A stretch of DNA of 64,000 bases, taken from contig NZ_LT907842.1 of the NCBI RefSeq assembly GCF_900215245.1, positions 2,108,001 through 2,172,000 of the forward strand, in the 5' to 3' direction. The stretch's first letter is position 1, and each line of letters starts with the position of its first letter. The stretch is from Pseudomonas fluorescens (GTDB lineage: Bacteria > Pseudomonadota > Gammaproteobacteria > Pseudomonadales > Pseudomonadaceae). The position numbers were made by a program, and so were the translations under genes. A model generated the notes under the pieces. That model saw only the letters and a program-made list of their open reading frames with translations, had not been told where the DNA came from and did no database searches. Below, piece after piece: positions 58,355-64,000 of this stretch.

Positions 58355-60246
58355 GCGCTTTGCTCCAACTGACGGCCCGCGCCGCGTTTTTTCAAATGAA
58401 TCATCAACAGCGAAATCGCTGCCGGGGTGACGCCGGGAATACGTGACGCCTGACCCAATGTCTCCGGCCGAGTTATCCCCAGCTTGCTTTGAATTTCTTT
58501 CGACAAACCGGAAATCCCGGTGTAGTCGATATCCACAGGCAGCTTGGTGTTTTCACTGGCGCGCAAGCGAGCGATCTCGTCCTGCTGGCGGTCAATGTAA
58601 CCGGCGTATTTGGTCTTGATTTCAACCTGCTCGGCCACTTGTGGGTCTTCGGCACCTTCGCCTGTCACTTCGACCAGACCAGCGTAGTCGATTTCCGGAC
58701 GGGACAGCAGGTTGAGCAAATTGTATTCGTGGGTCAGCGGCGTGCCGAATTTTTCGGCGATCGCGTCGCCTTGCTGGGTGCCCGGGCGAACCCAGGTACT
58801 TTTCAGGCGTTGCTCTTCCAGCGTGATGCTTTCGCGTTTTTTGCAGAAGGCGGCCCAGCGGGCGTCGTCGACCAAGCCCAGCTCGCGACCTTTTTCGGTC
58901 AAGCGCAGGTCAGCGTTGTCTTCGCGCAGGATCAGGCGGTATTCCGCCCGGGACGTAAACATCCGATACGGTTCCTGGGTCCCCAGGGTAATCAGGTCGT
59001 CGACCAATACGCCGATGTACGCCTCATCGCGACGCGGGCACCAGCTGTCTTTGCCTTGCGCACGCAGCGCTGCGTTGGTCCCGGCCAGCAAACCTTGGGC
59101 GCCGGCTTCTTCGTAACCTGTCGTGCCGTTGATTTGCCCGGCGAAGAACAAGCCGCCGATCACTTTGGTTTCCAGGCTGTACTTCAGGTCACGCGGGTCG
59201 AAGTAGTCGTATTCGATGGCGTAGCCCGGGCGCACGATGTGTGCGTTTTCCATGCCGCGAATCGACTGCACGATCTGGATCTGCACGTCGAAGGGCAGGG
59301 ACGTGGAAATCCCGTTCGGGTATAGCTCGTGAGTGGTCAAGCCTTCGGGCTCGATGAAGACCTGATGACTTTCCTTGTCGGCAAAGCGGTGGATCTTGTC
59401 TTCGATCGACGGGCAATAACGCGGGCCAATGCCTTCAATCACCCCGGAATACATCGGCGAACGATCAAGGTTCGCGGCAATGATTTCGTGGGTACGGGCG
59501 TTGGTGTGGGTAATCCAGCAACTGACCTGTTTCGGGTGCTGTTCCTTGGAGCCCATGAACGACATCACCGGAATCGGCGTATCGCCGGCTTGTTCGGTCA
59601 TTACCGAAAAATCCACAGAGCGCCCATCGATACGCGGCGGGGTCCCGGTTTTCAGGCGACCGACACGCAGCGGCAATTCACGCAGGCGTTTTGCCAAGGC
59701 AATCGACGGCGGATCGCCAGCGCGACCACCGGAATAGTTCTGCATACCGATGTGGATAAGTCCGCCGAGGAATGTACCGGTGGTCAACACCACGGATTCA
59801 GCGAAGAAACGCAGGCCCATTTGGGTGACAACACCGCGTACCTGGTCCTGTTCGACGATCAGGTCATCCGCGGCTTGTTGAAATATCCACAGGTTCGGTT
59901 GGTTTTCCAGGGTTTCGCGAACCGCCGCCTTGTACAGGATGCGATCAGCCTGCGCCCGAGTCGCACGAACGGCCGGGCCTTTGCGGCTGTTGAGCACGCG
60001 AAATTGAATACCACCCTTGTCGGTAGCCATGGCCATGACACCGCCCAGGGCGTCAATTTCTTTGACCAGATGGCTTTTGCCGATGCCACCAATGGCGGGG
60101 TTGCAACTCATGGCTCCGAGGGTTTCCACGTTGTGCGTCAGCAACAGGGTTTTGACGCCCATGCGTGCTGAGGCCAGTGCTGCCTCGGTACCGGCATGAC
60201 CGCCGCCGATGACGATCACTTCAAAACGGGAAGGGAAATCCACCAC
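58351..60246 (-). CDS. mnmG: tRNA uridine-5-carboxymethylaminomethyl modification enzyme MnmG
   Basis: This 631-residue protein has the FAD-binding motif [12 protein letters not shown] and the two MnmG signatures around [11 protein letters not shown] and [13 protein letters not shown]. It works with MnmE to modify U34 of several tRNAs. It is the first gene of the mnmG-rsmG-parA-parB cluster next to a DnaA-box-rich region. Confidence 0.99.
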   Translation of the reverse strand: MVDFPSRFEVIVIGGGHAGTEAALASARMGVKTLLLTHNVETLGAMSCNPAIGGIGKSHLVKEIDALGGVMAMATDKGGIQFRVLNSRKGPAVRATRAQADRILYKAAVRETLENQPNLWIFQQAADDLIVEQDQVRGVVTQMGLRFFAESVVLTTGTFLGGLIHIGMQNYSGGRAGDPPSIALAKRLRELPLRVGRLKTGTPPRIDGRSVDFSVMTEQAGDTPIPVMSFMGSKEQHPKQVSCWITHTNARTHEIIAANLDRSPMYSGVIEGIGPRYCPSIEDKIHRFADKESHQVFIEPEGLTTHELYPNGISTSLPFDVQIQIVQSIRGMENAHIVRPGYAIEYDYFDPRDLKYSLETKVIGGLFFAGQINGTTGYEEAGAQGLLAGTNAALRAQGKDSWCPRRDEAYIGVLVDDLITLGTQEPYRMFTSRAEYRLILREDNADLRLTEKGRELGLVDDARWAAFCKKRESITLEEQRLKSTWVRPGTQQGDAIAEKFGTPLTHEYNLLNLLSRPEIDYAGLVEVTGEGAEDPQVAEQVEIKTKYAGYIDRQQDEIARLRASENTKLPVDIDYTGISGLSKEIQSKLGITRPETLGQASRIPGVTPAAISLLMIHLKKRGAGRQLEQSA

Positions 60247-60795
60247 GCACCTCGTGCCTGCTTATGTAGGTAATCAGGAATTGATTGTTGAAAGAGTTTT
60301 AGAGCTTTGGCGGCAAGTATAGGGACTTAGCCCTTCCTAAAGAACCCTTTGCACAAAATTTAACCAGCTGTGGATGAATCACAGACAATAGAAATTAAAA
60401 GAGAAGAAATTTATAAGATCTTTGTTTTTATGTTTATTTCTACTGAGCCTACTTTCTGTGGATAGATCTCTACAGGCCTTTATTTACAATGTGTACAGCG
60501 ATTCAAAAGTCTGTGGTCATGTGCCAATGAGGCCCTTGGATAAGTGCTTTAAGCCTGTGGATTAAACAGGTTGTTATCCACAGAGGGGTTTTTACTCAGG
60601 TTTCAAGCCCTGTTATCAACTGGGCACAAGGGCGGTTATTCACAGGGCTTAATCCACAGAAATTGGCCCACGTGACCCAATAGCGCGCACACAAAAGCCG
60701 CCATAGGCACAGTGGTGAATCAAAAGATGGAATGAGATGCCCTGAAGCGGGCGAAACAGACAGGCACGAATGGCCTGTCTGTGGACAACGAAGGG
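60247..60795. other. DnaA-box-rich intergenic region
   Basis: In 290 bases there is one perfect DnaA box TTATCCACA (60574-60582) and one TTATTCACA (60636-60644). Four one-mismatch forms also occur: TGTGGATGA (60369), TGTGGATAG (60457), TGTGGATTA (60556) and TAATCCACA (60650). An A+T-rich stretch (60380-60445) flanks them. The established Pseudomonas oriC lies next to dnaA, beyond the right edge; this may be an auxiliary DnaA-binding region. Confidence 0.6.
60756..60782 (-). terminator. terminator after mnmE
   Basis: ACAGACAGGC and GCCTGTCTGT form a perfect 10-bp stem 13 bases past the mnmE stop, followed on the minus strand by ttt. Confidence 0.7.
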
Positions 60796-62166
60796 TTATT
60801 TACCGATGCAGAAGCTGGAAAAGATCCTTCCCAGAAGGTCATCGGAGCTGAATGCGCCGGTTATTTCGCCCAGCAGCTGTTGTGCCTGACGTAAATCCTC
60901 AGCCAGCAGCTCCCCTGCGCCCGCCAACGTCAGCTGAGCCCGACCGTGCTCCAACGCCGCGCTGGCATGACGCAGTGCCTCCAGGTGCCTGCGGCGTGCA
61001 CTGAAGCTGCTTTCCGAGGTCTGCTCATAGCCCATGCACGCCTTGAGATGGTCGCGTAACAACTCCAGGCCGTCACCGGCCGACTTGGCACTCAGGCTGA
61101 TGGTAACGTGGCCATCTTCGCTGGTTTCCATGGCGATGGCTTCGCCGGTCAGGTCCGCCTTGTTGCGGATCAAGGTCACTTTGGCGGGATCTGGTCGCTG
61201 CTCAAGGAACTCCGGCCACAAGGCAAACGGGTCCACGGCCTCAGGTGCTGTGGCATCCACCACCAGCAGCACCCGATCCGCTTCGCCGATCGCCTTGAGC
61301 GCGCGTTCCACGCCGATCTTTTCGACCTGGTCATCGGTATTGCGCAAGCCGGCGGTATCAACCACGTGCAGCGGCATGCCATCGATGTGGATATGTTCAC
61401 GCAAGATATCCCGGGTGGTGCCTGCAATCTCGGTCACGATGGCGGCTTCACGACCTGCCAGGGCATTCAGCAGGCTGGACTTGCCTGCATTCGGACGACC
61501 GGCAATCACTACCGTCATGCCGTCGCGCAGCAATGCACCCTGTCCGGCTTCACGCAAAACTGTGGATAACTCATCACGAACTTTATCCAGCATTGCCAGG
61601 ACATGGCCATCGGCAAGGAAGTCGATTTCTTCCTCTGGGAAATCAATGGCGGCCTCAACGTAGATGCGCAAGCTGATCAGTTGCTCGGTGAGGTTGTGCA
61701 CACGCAGGGAAAAAGCCCCCTGCAGCGACCGCAACGCATTGCGCGCCGCTTGCGCAGAACTGGCCTCGATAAGGTCAGCAATCGCTTCGGCCTGGGCCAG
61801 GTCAAGCTTATCGTTGAGGAATGCCCGCTCGCTGAACTCTCCCGGGCGAGCCAAGCGGCAACCTAACTGCAGGCAGCGCTGTAGCAACATATCCAATACC
61901 ACCGGGCCGCCATGCCCTTGTAGTTCCAGTACATCTTCACCCGTGAACGAGTTTGGGCCAGGAAAATACAGGGCCAGGCCTTCGTCCAGCACGGTGCTAT
62001 CGGCGTCCAGAAATGGGCCGTAGTGGGCGTATCGGGGTTTCAACTCGCGGCCGCTGATGGCCTGGGCTGCCACGCTGGCGAGAGGCCCGGAAATTCGAAC
62101 GATACCGACACCGCCACGACCTTGGGCGGTCGCGACAGCAGCGATGGTTTCACGAGGAGCGCTCAT
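60796..62166 (-). CDS. mnmE: tRNA modification GTPase MnmE
   Basis: The protein is 456 residues from the ATG at 62166 ([19 protein letters not shown]); the upstream extension to 62184 is not conserved. The G domain has [20 protein letters not shown] and RNKADL, and the C-terminal CIGK carries the catalytic Cys. It is the partner of MnmG. Confidence 0.98.
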   Translation of the reverse strand: MSAPRETIAAVATAQGRGGVGIVRISGPLASVAAQAISGRELKPRYAHYGPFLDADSTVLDEGLALYFPGPNSFTGEDVLELQGHGGPVVLDMLLQRCLQLGCRLARPGEFSERAFLNDKLDLAQAEAIADLIEASSAQAARNALRSLQGAFSLRVHNLTEQLISLRIYVEAAIDFPEEEIDFLADGHVLAMLDKVRDELSTVLREAGQGALLRDGMTVVIAGRPNAGKSSLLNALAGREAAIVTEIAGTTRDILREHIHIDGMPLHVVDTAGLRNTDDQVEKIGVERALKAIGEADRVLLVVDATAPEAVDPFALWPEFLEQRPDPAKVTLIRNKADLTGEAIAMETSEDGHVTISLSAKSAGDGLELLRDHLKACMGYEQTSESSFSARRRHLEALRHASAALEHGRAQLTLAGAGELLAEDLRQAQQLLGEITGAFSSDDLLGRIFSSFCIGK

Positions 62167-62196
62167 CAGCAGGTTCCAGAACAAAAGTGACGGAAA

Positions 62197-62222
62197 GCAA
62201 AACGCCCCACTAGGGGGCGTCT
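62197..62222 (-). terminator. terminator after yidC
   Basis: GACGCCCCCT and AGTGGGGCGTTTTG form a strong G+C stem with a T-run on the minus strand, about 25 bases past the yidC stop. Confidence 0.85.
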
Positions 62223-62245
62223 TGAGTGGTTATCCACAGAGTAAA

Positions 62246-63928
62246 TTATGCTGCAGCTTTTTTGGTAGCCGCTTCAATTTTACGTGTGATGTACCACTGT
62301 TGAGAGATCGACAGGCAGTTGTTGACCACCCAGTACAGCACCAGACCTGCAGGGAACCACAGGAAGAAGAAGGTGAAGATGATTGGCATCATTTTCATTA
62401 CCTTGGCTTGCATCGGGTCCGGCGGAGTCGGGTTCAAGCGCTGCTGGATAAACATGGTCGCGCCCATGATGATCGGCAGGATAAAGAACGGGTCTTTGAT
62501 CGACAGGTCAGTTATCCACAGCATGAACGGAGCCTGGCGCATTTCGACGCTTTCCAGGAGTACCCAGTAAAGCGACAGGAACACCGGCATCTGTACCAGA
62601 ATCGGCAAGCATCCACCCAGCGGGTTGATCTTCTCTTTCTTGTACAGCTCCATCATGGCCTGCGACATTTTCTGCCGGTCATCACCATGTTGCTCTTTCA
62701 GCGCGGCCAGTTTCGGAGCCACGGCCCGCATACGTGCCATCGACTTGTAGCTGGCTGCCGACAGAGGGAAGAAGATCCCTTTGATCAGCATGGTCAGTAA
62801 GATGATCGAGAAGCCCCAGTTACCAACGATGCTGTGGATATGTTGCAGCAACCAGAAGATCGGCTGGGCAATGAACCACAGAATGCCGTAGTCCACAGTC
62901 AGTTCCAGACCTGGGGACAACTCTTTCAGTACCGCTTGGCTTTTCGGGCCGGCATACAGCGTGGCGCTGGTTTCAGCCTTGGCACCTGGAGCGACGGTCA
63001 ACGCCGGGCCAGTAAAACCAATGATGTAGTTGCCTTGGCTGTCTTTGCGGGTTTGAACCAGGTTGGCTTCACCCTTGTTCGGGATCCATGCGGTCACGAA
63101 GTAGTGCTGCAACCAGGCGACCCATCCACCTTGGACTGTTTCTTTCAGCGCGCCCTTGTCGATGTCTTTCATCGACACTTTTTTGTACGGCTCGCTACTT
63201 GTCCACAGGGCGGCGCCCAGGTAAGTCGCGGTGCCGGTGGCAGTGCTGGAAGAAGGATCGGCGCTGTTGTCACGCTTAAGCTGGGCAAACAGGTTGCCCG
63301 TCCACGGTTTGGCGCTTTCGTTGTCGATCAGGTAAGTGACCTTCAAGTCGTACAAACCACGGGTGAAGCTGAAACGCTTGATGTAATTGACGCCGTCGTG
63401 ACTGAATTTCAGGTCAACGTTCAACTGGTTCTGGCCATCAGCCAGTTGATAAGTCTTTTGTTCGGTCGAATAAACCGGACGACCGGTAGCACGAGCATCC
63501 GGACCGTCAGTGCCGGTCAGGCCACTTTGGGCCAGATAAACACGTTCGCCGCCATTATCGAACAGCTGGAACGGAACATCCGGATGGTCTTGGCGACGTG
63601 GATACAGCGGCAGTTTCAACTGCGCGATATCACCACCTTGAGGGTCGATAGCCAGGTCGAGCACATCCGTTTTTACGTGGATGAGGTCTTTGTTAGTGAC
63701 AACCGGCGTTTCTACAGGGGTGCTGGTATCGGCATTCGCGCTGGGTACATCGGCACTGGCGGACGCATTGTTACCCAACGGGGTGTCCGGAATAGCCGGA
63801 GCAGCCTGATTGGTAGCAACATTCTGAGTCGGCAGGGCAGCCTGGCCATAGTCCTGGTTCCACTTAAGAACCATGACATAGGACACGATTGCCAGGGCGA
63901 CGATCAGGATCGTGCGTTTAATATCCAT
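62246..63928 (-). CDS. yidC: membrane protein insertase YidC
   Basis: This 560-residue protein has an N-terminal membrane anchor (KRTILIVALAIVSYVMVLKW), a large periplasmic domain (residues about 60-345) and five C-terminal helices, including the hydrophilic-groove region FFPLSAASYKSMARMR. It inserts proteins, among them AtpE and AtpB, into the inner membrane. Confidence 0.99.
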   Translation of the reverse strand: MDIKRTILIVALAIVSYVMVLKWNQDYGQAALPTQNVATNQAAPAIPDTPLGNNASASADVPSANADTSTPVETPVVTNKDLIHVKTDVLDLAIDPQGGDIAQLKLPLYPRRQDHPDVPFQLFDNGGERVYLAQSGLTGTDGPDARATGRPVYSTEQKTYQLADGQNQLNVDLKFSHDGVNYIKRFSFTRGLYDLKVTYLIDNESAKPWTGNLFAQLKRDNSADPSSSTATGTATYLGAALWTSSEPYKKVSMKDIDKGALKETVQGGWVAWLQHYFVTAWIPNKGEANLVQTRKDSQGNYIIGFTGPALTVAPGAKAETSATLYAGPKSQAVLKELSPGLELTVDYGILWFIAQPIFWLLQHIHSIVGNWGFSIILLTMLIKGIFFPLSAASYKSMARMRAVAPKLAALKEQHGDDRQKMSQAMMELYKKEKINPLGGCLPILVQMPVFLSLYWVLLESVEMRQAPFMLWITDLSIKDPFFILPIIMGATMFIQQRLNPTPPDPMQAKVMKMMPIIFTFFFLWFPAGLVLYWVVNNCLSISQQWYITRKIEAATKKAAA

Positions 63929-63930
63929 GA

Positions 63931-64000
63931 TTACTCGGCCATCGAAGAAGAACGGGAGGTAGGGATAGGTGGAACCGGGTCAAAACCACCGGGATTCCAC
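63931..64000 (-). CDS. yidD: YidD, C-terminal fragment at the window edge
   Basis: The frame read leftward from the right edge gives WNPGGFDPVPP and ends at a TAA at 63931-63933, two bases before the yidC start. This matches the conserved end of YidD, the membrane insertion factor encoded directly before yidC. Only 22 residues are visible. Confidence 0.85.
   Translation of the reverse strand, partial: WNPGGFDPVPPIPTSRSSSMAE

Overview
The window is chromosomal DNA of a Pseudomonas, most likely of the P. fluorescens group. The right third (44.4-64 kb) is the conserved origin-proximal block yidD-yidC-mnmE-mnmG-rsmG-parA-parB-atpIBEFHAGDC-glmU-glmR-glmS, all on the minus strand. The left edge (1-6.4 kb) carries an alpha-2-macroglobulin/pbpC pair and a small conserved gene. 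A REP-type hairpin between glmR and glmU also fits P. fluorescens.

Between these core blocks, from about 6.48 to 44.40 kb, lies an island of about 38 kb with the hallmarks of a Tn7-like transposon at attTn7 just downstream of glmS. Identical 20-bp putative TnsB sites (tagagaattaaaactgtcgc) mark both ends. Two abut each other at the glmS-proximal end, and two perfect plus one degraded copy are spread over 130 bp at the far end. The transposition genes tnsA-tnsB-tnsC overlap one another. A 531-aa TnsD-type protein is divergent from them, and a second, shorter TniQ-family protein (380 aa) sits against the right end. There are no Cas genes and no CRISPR array.

The cargo is largely a defence or conflict island. 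From left to right it holds: a small lipoprotein operon cut short by a group II intron 3'-end relic; a putative QxK-type nuclease gene; a metallo-beta-lactamase-fold protein with a C-terminal CGGGGC tail; a 1401-aa fusion of a GT4 glycosyltransferase, a helical region and a B12-binding radical SAM enzyme; a PD-(D/E)XK protein; two uncharacterised proteins; a KAP P-loop NTPase with membrane helices; an Abi_C abortive-infection protein; a complete Gabija pair (gajA-gajB); an unknown gene followed by a tandemly duplicated structured region; a beta-family/sce7726 pair; an ImmA/IrrE-type metalloprotease coupled to a PIN-like protein; a Sir2 deacylase; and a small CxxC protein. Fragments resembling IS21-family ends recur between the left-hand modules and suggest how they were assembled.

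The strongest candidate for something undescribed is the glycosyltransferase/radical-SAM fusion with its neighbouring MBL gene and nuclease-like gene (8.9-16.3 kb). The second TniQ protein and the duplicated structured repeat at 29.95-30.25 kb come next. All functions are read from sequence motifs; no database search was possible.
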